From Gammaproteobacteria bacterium UBA2955 (GTDB lineage Bacteria > Pseudomonadota > Gammaproteobacteria > Pseudomonadales > Azotimanducaceae), in assembly GCA_002348825.1 (NCBI GenBank), contig DEBN01000193.1, positions 1-9,193 of the forward strand: a DNA stretch of 9,193 bases, read 5' to 3'. This document shows, in pieces, positions 1 through 5,936 of this stretch. Within the stretch, counting starts at the first letter, position 1. Every line of letters begins with the position of its first letter. The position numbers were made by a program, and so were the translations under genes. Under the pieces are notes generated by a model. The model searched no databases and was not told the origin of the DNA. It worked only from the letters and a program-made list of their open reading frames with translations.

Positions 1-57
1 TCTGGTCTGGCTTTTATTTTCTGTGTTGTCGTGTTCTGCAACTACTAAAATGCTCAT
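1..57 (-). CDS. etfA: Electron transfer flavoprotein alpha subunit, N-terminal fragment (cut by window edge)
   Basis: The minus strand from 57 to 1 encodes 19 codons beginning [11 protein letters not shown], the typical opening of bacterial EtfA, before the window ends. EtfA pairs with EtfB to form the soluble heterodimer that carries FAD and accepts electrons from acyl-CoA dehydrogenases. Its ATG (55-57) overlaps the TGA stop of etfB (54-56) in an ATGA arrangement. This indicates translational coupling and equal production of the two subunits, as usual for etfBA operons. The FAD-binding C-terminal domain lies outside the window. The call rests on a short N-terminus plus the very strong context of etfB directly upstream. 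Confidence 0.9.
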   Translation of the reverse strand, partial: MSILVVAEHDNTENKSQTR

Positions 58-806
58 GCAATCACCTTCGCTTCATTCTTCAATTTATCGACCAACTGTT
101 CGACGGTCTCTACTTTAATGCCAGCCTGTCGCTCCGCCGGTGCTTCGACGCTGAGCACTTCAACGGTGGGTGTCAAATCGACACCAAGGTCTTCAGGCGA
201 GAGCACGTCCAGGGGTTTTTTCTTCGCCTTCATGATGTTAGGTAATGAGGCATAGCGCGGTTCATTTAGGCGCAAATCAGTTGTGACCATAGCCGGCAAG
301 GTGATTTCGAGCGTTTGCAGTCCGCCATCCACTTCGCGAGTCACCTGCGCTTTGTCGCCATCGATTTTAACCTCGGAGGCAAACGTTGCCTGGGACATGC
401 CGGTCAACGCAGCAAACATTTGACCGGTTTGACAGTTATCGCCATCGATACTTTGCTTACCGAAAATGACCATGCCCGCTTGCTCGCGCTCCTGTACCGC
501 TTGCAGCGCCTTAGCTATACCCAGAGGCTGCGCGTCGTGGTCGGTTTCCACGAGAATCGCTCTGTCTGCACCCAGTGCTAGGCACGTTCGCAACTGCTCC
601 TGGCAAGCGCCGCTGCCGATCGCTACGGCAATCACTTCCTCAGCAGTGCCCGCTTCTTTAAGTCGCACAGCTTCTTCTATGCCGATTTCACAAAATGGGT
701 TGACTGACATTTTTACGTTGTTTAAATCAACACCAGAATTGTCCGGCTTGACGCGCACTTTGACGTTGTAATCTACAACTCTCTTTACAGGTACGATCAC
801 TTTCAT
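54..806 (-). CDS. etfB: Electron transfer flavoprotein beta subunit
   Basis: This 250-residue protein is of normal EtfB length. EtfB holds a structural AMP and, with EtfA, forms the cytoplasmic ETF that collects electrons from fatty-acid and amino-acid dehydrogenases and passes them to ETF-QO. Visible hallmarks are the N-terminal [14 protein letters not shown], the nucleotide-binding stretch [14 protein letters not shown] (116-129), the ETF-beta signature around [17 protein letters not shown] (155-171), and the block [18 protein letters not shown] (181-198). Leu188 in that block lies in the dehydrogenase-recognition loop of the family. A GAGGA ribosome site (817-821) sits 10 nt before the ATG. 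The gene overlaps etfA by 4 nt and is divergent from the gene for its electron acceptor. I see nothing abnormal in it. Confidence 0.97.
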   Translation of the reverse strand: MKVIVPVKRVVDYNVKVRVKPDNSGVDLNNVKMSVNPFCEIGIEEAVRLKEAGTAEEVIAVAIGSGACQEQLRTCLALGADRAILVETDHDAQPLGIAKALQAVQEREQAGMVIFGKQSIDGDNCQTGQMFAALTGMSQATFASEVKIDGDKAQVTREVDGGLQTLEITLPAMVTTDLRLNEPRYASLPNIMKAKKKPLDVLSPEDLGVDLTPTVEVLSVEAPAERQAGIKVETVEQLVDKLKNEAKVIA

Positions 807-816
807 GAATTAAAAG

Positions 817-821
817 TCCTC
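817..821 (-). promoter_or_regulatory. Ribosome binding site of etfB
   Basis: GAGGA on the minus strand lies 10 nt upstream of the etfB ATG at 806. It supports that start. Confidence 0.65.
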
Positions 822-861
822 ACTTGTCCCTACCGCGCTTTTGTCCAAAGACGAGAAAGAA

Positions 862-867
862 ATAGTA
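862..867 (-). promoter_or_regulatory. Weak candidate -10 box for etfBA
   Basis: The minus strand reads TACTAT here, about 55 nt before the etfB start. A poor -35 match (CTGACG) precedes it with only 15 nt spacing. This is the best sigma70-like candidate I can find for etfBA, but it is weak and unproven. Confidence 0.25.
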
Positions 868-890
868 GGGTTTTATTGTTGCCGTCAGCG

Positions 891-903
891 GTGAAGCGTT
901 CAC
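891..903. repeat. Short perfect inverted repeat, possible operator
   Basis: GTGAA and TTCAC arms of 5 bp flank the centre GCG. The repeat lies 84 nt upstream of the etfB start and just upstream of its weak candidate -10 box. The symmetry fits a dimeric repressor or activator site, but 5-bp arms occur often by chance. Confidence 0.3.
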
Positions 904-953
904 TGGATCTGGCGTTTTTCTTCGATCTTAATGAATTGCCGATTCTTCGGTGC

Positions 954-982
954 TCGGTCTCACCTTCTCCTCTACAGACCGA
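954..982. repeat. 7-bp stem with 15-nt loop in etf intergenic region
   Basis: TCGGTCT (954-960) is perfectly complementary to AGACCGA (976-982), with a pyrimidine-rich 15-nt spacer. No T-run follows on either strand, so it does not look like an intrinsic terminator. It could be an operator with distant half-sites or an RNA hairpin if transcribed from either side. Confidence 0.35.
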
Positions 983-1063
983 ATTAGGGGTACAGAGAGG
1001 TCGCCACTCTTTGGACGTCTTGAATTCCGGCGACGTATTGTCACCAGCGCGCAGTTCTAGGTC

Positions 1064-1090
1064 AAGACAATGAAAAAAAATCGGTATACT
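1064..1090 (+). promoter_or_regulatory. Candidate sigma70 promoter of ETF-QO
   Basis: The -10 box TATACT (1085-1090) matches the consensus at five of six positions. Upstream are AAGACA (1064-1069, 15-nt spacing) and TCAAGA (1062-1067, 17-nt spacing) as possible -35 elements, with an A8 tract in the spacer. Transcription would start near 1097 and give a leader of about 100 nt before the ATG at 1197. Confidence 0.5.
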
Positions 1091-1196
1091 AGGGCTATGC
1101 GAGATCGCACCATCCACGCAACGAAGCGAATACAGTCATCATCGCCACAGCACTACGGCGGAACATTCAGAGAAGGAAAGCGGGAAAAGTTGAGCT

Positions 1197-2861
1197 ATGT
1201 CTGAGCAAGTAGAGCGCGAGTCAATGGAATTTGATGTGGTAATTGTAGGCGGTGGTCCTGCAGGACTCGCCGCGGCTTGCCGTTTGATCCAGCTGAGCGA
1301 AGCGAGCGGCCAAGAGATTTCCGTCTGCCTGGTAGAAAAAGCCGCGGAGATTGGCGGGCATATTCTCAGCGGTGCGATCCTTGAGCCAACCGCTTTAAAC
1401 GAATTATTTCCCGACTGGCAGGAGCGCGGTGCACCTCTGGATAACCCAGTAACGGAAGACCTGATCTATTACATGGTGAACGACACCAACCGGATCAAAG
1501 TGCCCAGCTATTTTGTGCCATCTGACTCGCATAACGAGGGCAATCACGCCATCAGTCTAGGTAATCTGTGCCGATGGCTGGGCGAGCAGGCCGAAGCCAT
1601 GGGCGTTAATATTTTTCCAGGGTTTACTGCCGCAGAGGTGCTTTACGACGACAACGATGCAGTGCGAGGCATAGCCACGGGCGACATGGGCATTAGTGCG
1701 GAAGGCGAGCAAAAAGGCACGTTTACTCCGGGTTACGAATTGCTGGCGAAATACACAATCTTTGCTGAAGGCTGCCGCGGGCATTTGGGTAAACAGTTAA
1801 TTCGCAAGTTTAATCTTGACGCTAACTCGGGCACGCCTCATTACGGGATCGGCCTAAAAGAGCTTTGGAGCGTCGACCCGGCAAAACATAAGGCTGGCAA
1901 GGTGATGCACACGATCGGCTGGCCGCTCAATCATCTGCCCGGTGGCACGACCGGAGGCTCGTTCCTGTACCACCTGCCCGACAATCAAGTGTCGCTTGGG
2001 TTAATTGTAGATCTGAGCTATAAGAATCCACACCTGTCGCCGTATGACGAGATGCAACGCTGGAAGCACCATCCGCTTATTGCTGACGTGTTGGAGGGCG
2101 GGGAGCGCATATCATACGGCGCCAGAGCCCTTACCAAAGGCGGCCTGCAGGCGTTGCCGACCTTAACGGTACCCGGTGCATTGCTGGCTGGAGACGACGC
2201 TGGCTTCCTCAACGTACTGAAGATCAAAGGCAGCCATACCGCCATGAAATCGGGCATGTTGGCTGCCGAGGCGGCATTCGATGAACTCGCGGCCGGGCAC
2301 GGCCATACCAACGCCAGCAGTTACCAAAGCCGATTCGAAAACTCCTGGCTGTTCGATGAACTAAACAGATCGCGCAATGTTGGCCCCGCGCTGCATAAAC
2401 TCGGTATTCTTGGCGGCTCGGCCCATGCCTTCGTCGATCAATTTTTCTCAGGCAATCAGCCATGGACGCTGTCCGACCCTACGCCGGACCATGCGACCTT
2501 AAAACCGGCTGCGGACAGTAAAATCATCGAGTACCCCAAGCCCGATGGCGTGTTGTCCTTTGACAAACTGTCTTCGGTATTCTTATCGGGCACCAATCAC
2601 GAAGAGGACCAGCCCTGTCATCTAACCTTGGCAGACCCTGATTTACCGATTCGGGATAACCTCCCAATGTTTGCCGAGCCAGCTCAGCGCTACTGTCCAG
2701 CAGGTGTTTACGAGGTTATAGAGGAAGAAAGCGGCCCCCGTTTTCAGATCAACGCGCAAAACTGTGTGCACTGTAAGACCTGCGACATTAAAGACCCTGC
2801 ACAAAATATCACCTGGGTCGTCCCCGAAGGTGCCGGCGGCCCGACGTATCCCAATATGTAG
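1197..2861 (+). CDS. Electron transfer flavoprotein-ubiquinone oxidoreductase (ETF-QO, FixC-like)
   Basis: This 554-residue monotopic inner-membrane flavoprotein oxidises reduced ETF and reduces ubiquinone, linking beta-oxidation and other dehydrogenases to the respiratory chain. The N-terminus has the FAD-binding Rossmann motif VVIVGGGPAG (14-23). LAGDDAGFLNVLKIKGSHTAMKSG (330-353) contains the second FAD contact and the conserved quinone/membrane region. The C-terminal domain binds one 4Fe-4S cluster: Cys500 in RYCPAGVYE, then Cys523, Cys526 and Cys529 in CVHCKTCDIKDP. Length and all key residues are normal for proteobacterial ETF-QO. The first ATG is preferred because homologues carry a short acidic leader before MEFDVVIVG; a second ATG at 1224 (Met10) is possible. 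The ribosome site is poor (GGGAAAAG, 1182-1189). The gene is divergent from etfBA, its electron donor, and convergent with the DUF1285 gene, with 5 bp between stop codons. Confidence 0.97.
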   Translation: MSEQVERESMEFDVVIVGGGPAGLAAACRLIQLSEASGQEISVCLVEKAAEIGGHILSGAILEPTALNELFPDWQERGAPLDNPVTEDLIYYMVNDTNRIKVPSYFVPSDSHNEGNHAISLGNLCRWLGEQAEAMGVNIFPGFTAAEVLYDDNDAVRGIATGDMGISAEGEQKGTFTPGYELLAKYTIFAEGCRGHLGKQLIRKFNLDANSGTPHYGIGLKELWSVDPAKHKAGKVMHTIGWPLNHLPGGTTGGSFLYHLPDNQVSLGLIVDLSYKNPHLSPYDEMQRWKHHPLIADVLEGGERISYGARALTKGGLQALPTLTVPGALLAGDDAGFLNVLKIKGSHTAMKSGMLAAEAAFDELAAGHGHTNASSYQSRFENSWLFDELNRSRNVGPALHKLGILGGSAHAFVDQFFSGNQPWTLSDPTPDHATLKPAADSKIIEYPKPDGVLSFDKLSSVFLSGTNHEEDQPCHLTLADPDLPIRDNLPMFAEPAQRYCPAGVYEVIEEESGPRFQINAQNCVHCKTCDIKDPAQNITWVVPEGAGGPTYPNM

Positions 2862-2866
2862 GGCCG

Positions 2867-3397
2867 TTACGTCAATGAACCTAAGTTGAAACCGACTCCT
2901 TGGCTATATACCCAAAGGTCACCCTCGCGCTCAACCCCGTATTCCACCAGCCGGTAAAACACGCTGCGTTGAATGCGCGCCAGCAGATCGGCGCGAACTG
3001 AAAAGTACGGCGTGTCGCCGCGCATAAATACAGCATGGGTCGCGTCTGCAAGCACGTAGTCACCGACATTGGTGGTGAACAATAAGTCGGTCCTGTCGGC
3101 ATACCCGCGAACGTCCATATCGGTCACTACAAACGGCACATCCTCGACATCGATCCGCATCTGTTCGACCGGCGTAACCAAGTAATAGTCATCGGCTTCT
3201 TTACGCAGCAGAGTCGCGAACAGATCAACCAACGGTTGGCGCTTAATCTGATCGCCTTCGTGGAACCACCGCCCTTCGCGGTCTATGCGAATGTCTACTC
3301 GGCCTCGCTTGGTGGGCTGCCACTGTTCCAGCGGCGGCAAGCGCTTCTGCTCTTGCAACATCAGTAATGTGTCAAACAGTTGTTCTATTGCTGCCAT
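2867..3397 (-). CDS. DUF1285 family protein of unknown function
   Basis: This 176-residue soluble protein has no signal peptide or membrane segment. I recognise it as DUF1285 (PF06938) from the PPLEQWQP opening (21-28), the D-x-R-I-x-R-x-G-x-WFHEGDQIKR block (35-53), the LLRKEADDYYLVTPVEQMRIDVEDVPFV core (63-90) and the C-terminal RSVFYRLVEYG (144-154). Length is normal for the family. Structural genomics work on this family suggested a repeated fold and a guessed role in signalling, but no function is established. A TGA lies in frame 18 nt upstream, so ATG 3397 is the first usable start; no good ribosome site precedes it. It follows moaA by 62 nt and may be co-transcribed. Its closeness to ETF-QO resembles the pseudomonad arrangement. 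Confidence 0.9.
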   Translation of the reverse strand: MAAIEQLFDTLLMLQEQKRLPPLEQWQPTKRGRVDIRIDREGRWFHEGDQIKRQPLVDLFATLLRKEADDYYLVTPVEQMRIDVEDVPFVVTDMDVRGYADRTDLLFTTNVGDYVLADATHAVFMRGDTPYFSVRADLLARIQRSVFYRLVEYGVEREGDLWVYSQGVGFNLGSLT

Positions 3398-3459
3398 TAA
3401 GCTGCCAATGACTCACTTGCAATGGGCAAATTAGATGCTTCGCCCGTTCAAAAAGTTCG
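3398..3459 (-). other. Intergenic gap between moaA and DUF1285
   Basis: These 62 nt separate two genes on the same strand. I see a loose GGGC/GCCC pair but no stem followed by a T-run, so read-through from moaA into the DUF1285 gene is likely. There is no clear promoter or Shine-Dalgarno site. Confidence 0.4.
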
Positions 3460-4449
3460 TTATCCACCGATGAATTTCATCACCGTAGTTTCGCCTTTGA
3501 AACTCAGATCCTGCTTATCCCTCAGGGCCTGCACGAGCACCTGGCGCAGGGCTGAGCGCGCCGACGCATCTGGCTGTTCGAGAAGCGGACGAATGTCGTG
3601 ACTTTTGGCGTTCGATAGACATCCATATAAATGTCCATTTGACGACAAACGCAAGCGTGTACAGGTGCGACAAAAGGGCTCGCTCTCATTCGCGATCACA
3701 CCAAAATAGCCACCGCCGACAATCTCGAATCGCACCGCAGTGGAGTCGAAGGGTGCATCGGTGCGGCTAAACGTATAGTGATGGGAAATTAATTCAAGAA
3801 TCTCATCCATCGAAAAAAATTGCTGCTGAAAGGCCGCGCTCGAGCGCAAATGCCCCATGTTCATAAGTTCTATAAAACGCAATTCAATACCGCGCTGACG
3901 GCAATATTCAAGCATCGGTACAATTTGCGCATCGTTTATGCGGCGCATGGGCACCATGTTTACCTTAACCCGGAGCCCGCCCTCAAGCAGCCGATCGATG
4001 CTGCTTAATACCGTTGCCAAATCACCTGAGCGCGCTATGTCGCGGAATTTGTCTGGGTCCAGAGTGTCGAGACTGACATTAATGCGCCGCATACCACTGG
4101 CAATAATATGGTCGCCCCAGCGCGGCAGCAGTTGCCCATTTGTGGTCAGCGACACATCGTTCAGTCCGAGTTGCATTACGCCAAGCAAAAAATCTCCAAA
4201 CTTTGGGGACAACAGCGGCTCGCCACCGGTTATGCGAACTTTATCAATGCCGGTAATCTGTTGTAACAAGGCCACCGTTCGGATCATCTCCTCCGCCGAC
4301 AGTTCGTAAGCAGCGGCCTGCAGCTTTTTGCCATTGGGCACGCAATAGGTGCAGGCGTAGTTACACGCAGCCGTCAGACTGACGCGCAAATTGCCGAATC
4401 GCCGACCAAAACGGTCCGCGATTACCTCATTGTTGGTGGTATTTATCAT
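3460..4449 (-). CDS. moaA: GTP 3',8-cyclase MoaA (molybdenum cofactor biosynthesis)
   Basis: This 329-residue radical SAM enzyme catalyses the first step of molybdopterin synthesis, converting GTP to 3',8-cyclo-GTP, which MoaC then processes. The N-terminal cluster is CNYACTYC (Cys29, Cys33, Cys36), followed by the SAM-binding VRITGGEP (71-78) and INVSLDTLDP (123-132). The C-terminal cluster uses Cys260, Cys263 and Cys277 in CRTCTRLRLSSNGHLYGC. The protein ends in the Gly-Gly tail essential in this family. Arg22, Lys70, Arg72, Arg265 and Arg267 fall at conserved positions associated with GTP and SAM binding. The frame is open back to 4527, but those 26 residues overlap the upstream gene and do not resemble MoaA, so I start at ATG 4449, 20 nt after the murF stop. 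No strong ribosome site is visible; coupling to murF is likely. No other moa gene is in the window. Confidence 0.95.
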   Translation of the reverse strand: MINTTNNEVIADRFGRRFGNLRVSLTAACNYACTYCVPNGKKLQAAAYELSAEEMIRTVALLQQITGIDKVRITGGEPLLSPKFGDFLLGVMQLGLNDVSLTTNGQLLPRWGDHIIASGMRRINVSLDTLDPDKFRDIARSGDLATVLSSIDRLLEGGLRVKVNMVPMRRINDAQIVPMLEYCRQRGIELRFIELMNMGHLRSSAAFQQQFFSMDEILELISHHYTFSRTDAPFDSTAVRFEIVGGGYFGVIANESEPFCRTCTRLRLSSNGHLYGCLSNAKSHDIRPLLEQPDASARSALRQVLVQALRDKQDLSFKGETTVMKFIGG

Positions 4450-4469
4450 GACGTCTAAATTGCCACTAC

Positions 4470-5801
4470 CTAGGCCTGTTTCATTTGGAGCGCCTGCGCC
4501 AATTGTTGCACAAAGCTGCTGGCCCAAAAAACCCGGTTTGAGCCTTTTATCAGTAGGCTGTCGCCCGGTTTTAAAGCGTCGCTGATCCGTTGGATAAGTG
4601 GTTCATCGGCTTGCGCAGTAAAGTGCGAATCAGAATTAAGCCATTCCGCAAAACCCGCACCCACTAAAAAACAACCGTCAAACGGCTCCAGCGCGTCCAG
4701 CACTTCTTTATGTGCCGCGCTGCTACTCTCGCCTAATTCCATCATTTCGCCGAGGAGCACAAACTTACGTCCAGAGCGAGTGGTTTCGGCAAAGGCCCGC
4801 AACGCAGCGTGCATGCTCGCGGGATTGGCGTTGTAGCTGTCATCTATCAGTTCCACGCCACCGCAACGCATTGTATTGCCTCGCCCATGGGGTACCACAT
4901 CGTCTGGTAAATCCAGCGCCGCCGATAGGTCTGCCCCAAGCAATTCCGTCGTTAAAATGACCGCGGCTAAGGTCAGCGCTCTGTGTTCACCCCCACCAGG
5001 TAACCGTGCCTGCAGTTTGCGCCCGAACAAACGCAGTTGTAACCGATCACCGGTGACGTCTAAAATTTGAGCATCGCTTTGCGCGCTGAGTCCAAAACAG
5101 TACCCCTCAAGCCCCAACGTATCCTCAGCGACACGCTGTTTTTCGCCTTGCATATGCATAAAGATTGAGCATTTTTCACGGATTAGGGCCGCGCGAGACG
5201 AAAAATTTTCTATATGCGCGTTATGCACATTGAGCAATATCGAACAATGTGGACGCACTAAACCCGTAAGCGGTTCGATCTCACCAGGATGATTGGTACC
5301 GATCTCGAATACCCATGCTGGTGCATCGACAGCGGCGTTCGCCAAGGACAGTGGTACGCCAATGTGATTATTGAAACTGCCCGGCGGCGCGTAGGCCCTG
5401 AGCGCAGCGGCTAAAAACCGCTTGGCCGTAGTCTTGCCGCTACTCCCCGTAATCGCAACCACCGGTCCGTCGAGACGCTTGCGGGCCGTCCGGCCAAGTT
5501 GCCACAACGCGTCGTAAGTATCTGGCACGACGATTTGCGGCAAATCACAGTTGCTCAATTGTCGCTGCACGACCGCCCCCACCGCACCACTCGCCTGCGC
5601 GTCAAGCACGTAGTCATGACCATCTACCTGCGAGCGACGACCCGGGTTGAAACGCTGACCAGGATCGCCGGCCAACGCAAAGAAAAGATCACCCGATACA
5701 GTTTGCCGGCTGTCAAACGCGACCCGCTGCACAGCAGGACCCGCCACGCGCGTATTCGATAGCGCCTGGGACAGTTCAGACCATTGCCAAAGACTACTCA
5801 T
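4470..5801 (-). CDS. murF: MurF-like ligase (UDP-N-acetylmuramoyl-tripeptide--D-alanyl-D-alanine ligase family), divergent
   Basis: This 443-residue protein has the three-domain Mur ligase layout. MurF adds D-Ala-D-Ala to UDP-MurNAc-tripeptide with ATP in the cytoplasm. Seen here: N-terminal VAFDSRQTVSGDLFFAL (27-43), P-loop ITGSSGKTT (117-125), GSFNNHIGVPLSLAN (141-155), EIGTNHPGEI (166-175), NAHIENF (194-200), Lys210 at the position of the carbamylated lysine, GRGNTM, and the diagnostic MurF loop DDSYNANPASM (320-330) followed by LLGEMMELGE (349-358). Altered: no NADD motif, the usual HNxxN is HRALT (273-277), and KGSRxxxME is replaced by KGSNRVFWAS (419-428). The gene lies beside moaA, not among mra/mur/fts genes where gammaproteobacterial murF normally sits. 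It may be a relocated MurF or a specialised paralogue. ATG 5801 is the only start before an in-frame TAA upstream, and it lacks a Shine-Dalgarno sequence. Confidence 0.85.
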   Translation of the reverse strand: MSSLWQWSELSQALSNTRVAGPAVQRVAFDSRQTVSGDLFFALAGDPGQRFNPGRRSQVDGHDYVLDAQASGAVGAVVQRQLSNCDLPQIVVPDTYDALWQLGRTARKRLDGPVVAITGSSGKTTAKRFLAAALRAYAPPGSFNNHIGVPLSLANAAVDAPAWVFEIGTNHPGEIEPLTGLVRPHCSILLNVHNAHIENFSSRAALIREKCSIFMHMQGEKQRVAEDTLGLEGYCFGLSAQSDAQILDVTGDRLQLRLFGRKLQARLPGGGEHRALTLAAVILTTELLGADLSAALDLPDDVVPHGRGNTMRCGGVELIDDSYNANPASMHAALRAFAETTRSGRKFVLLGEMMELGESSSAAHKEVLDALEPFDGCFLVGAGFAEWLNSDSHFTAQADEPLIQRISDALKPGDSLLIKGSNRVFWASSFVQQLAQALQMKQA

Positions 5802-5807
5802 ACAGAG

Positions 5808-5824
5808 ACATCGCGTAGAGATGT
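5808..5824. repeat. Short inverted repeat just upstream of murF start
   Basis: ACATC (5808-5812) and GATGT (5820-5824) form a 5-bp stem with a 7-nt loop, ending 6 nt before the murF ATG where a ribosome site would be expected. It could mask initiation in the mRNA or be a chance match. Confidence 0.25.
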
Positions 5825-5831
5825 GAACGGA

Positions 5832-5861
5832 TTGGTCATCACCATCCTGTTAGGGTTTAAA
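5832..5861 (+). promoter_or_regulatory. Weak candidate promoter for sppA
   Basis: TTGGTC (5832-5837) and TTTAAA (5856-5861), spaced by 18 nt, give a poor sigma70-like pair. Transcription would begin near 5868, beside the 16-bp palindrome, so a protein bound there could block it. Neither box is close to consensus. Confidence 0.25.
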
Positions 5862-5870
5862 AACAGAGCA

Positions 5871-5886
5871 CTAAATGTACACTTAG
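5871..5886. promoter_or_regulatory. 16-bp near-perfect palindrome, candidate operator between murF and sppA
   Basis: CTAAATGTACACTTAG matches its own reverse complement at 14 of 16 positions; the single mismatched pair lies symmetrically around the TGTACA core. It sits 70 bp from the murF start and 50 bp from the sppA start in a divergent promoter region. That is where a dimeric regulator could control both genes. I cannot name the regulator; it does not match LexA, Fur or TyrR boxes that I know. Confidence 0.45.
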
Positions 5887-5924
5887 AAATCCACGTTGGA
5901 CATCGCTGTGAGCCAACAACAACC

Positions 5925-5930
5925 TAAGGA
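5925..5930 (+). promoter_or_regulatory. Ribosome binding site of sppA
   Basis: TAAGGA lies 6 nt before ATG 5937 and is a good complement to the 16S rRNA tail. It fixes the sppA start and contrasts with the absence of such a site before murF. Confidence 0.8.
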
Positions 5931-5936
5931 TCCCCT

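Larger units (their letters stand above)
807..1196. other. 390-bp divergent regulatory region between etfBA and ETF-QO
   Basis: No convincing gene lies here. The open frames on both strands (for example 830-1117 minus and 876-1073 plus) have no recognisable protein features. The region must hold the promoters of both electron-transfer units. It contains a GTGAA-GCG-TTCAC inverted repeat (891-903), a 7-bp stem with 15-nt loop (954-982), an A-tract followed by TATACT (1073-1090), and a roughly 100-nt leader before ETF-QO. In pseudomonads the etf genes are linked to fatty-acid metabolism, so a fatty-acid-responsive regulator binding here is possible. I do not see a clear PsrA- or FadR-type operator. 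Confidence 0.6.

Noticed and set aside
1001..1033. TCGCC/GGCGA inverted pair upstream of the ETF-QO promoter
   Set aside because: Five-bp arms with a 23-nt spacer are expected by chance in a region of this size.
830..1117. 95-codon open frame on the minus strand in the etf intergenic region, and the 65-codon plus-strand frame at 876-1073
   Set aside because: Neither has a recognisable domain or ribosome site, and they overlap each other and the likely promoters. They look like chance frames.
4450..4527. Upstream extension of the MoaA frame by 26 residues
   Set aside because: It overlaps the murF 3' end, and the added residues (Gly/Asn-rich) do not resemble any MoaA N-terminus. ATG 4449 gives the usual length.
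5847..5866. CTGTT-N10-AACAG, LexA-like box upstream of sppA
   Set aside because: The gammaproteobacterial SOS box needs CTG-N10-CAG, while here the spacing between CTG and CAG is 14, so it does not fit.
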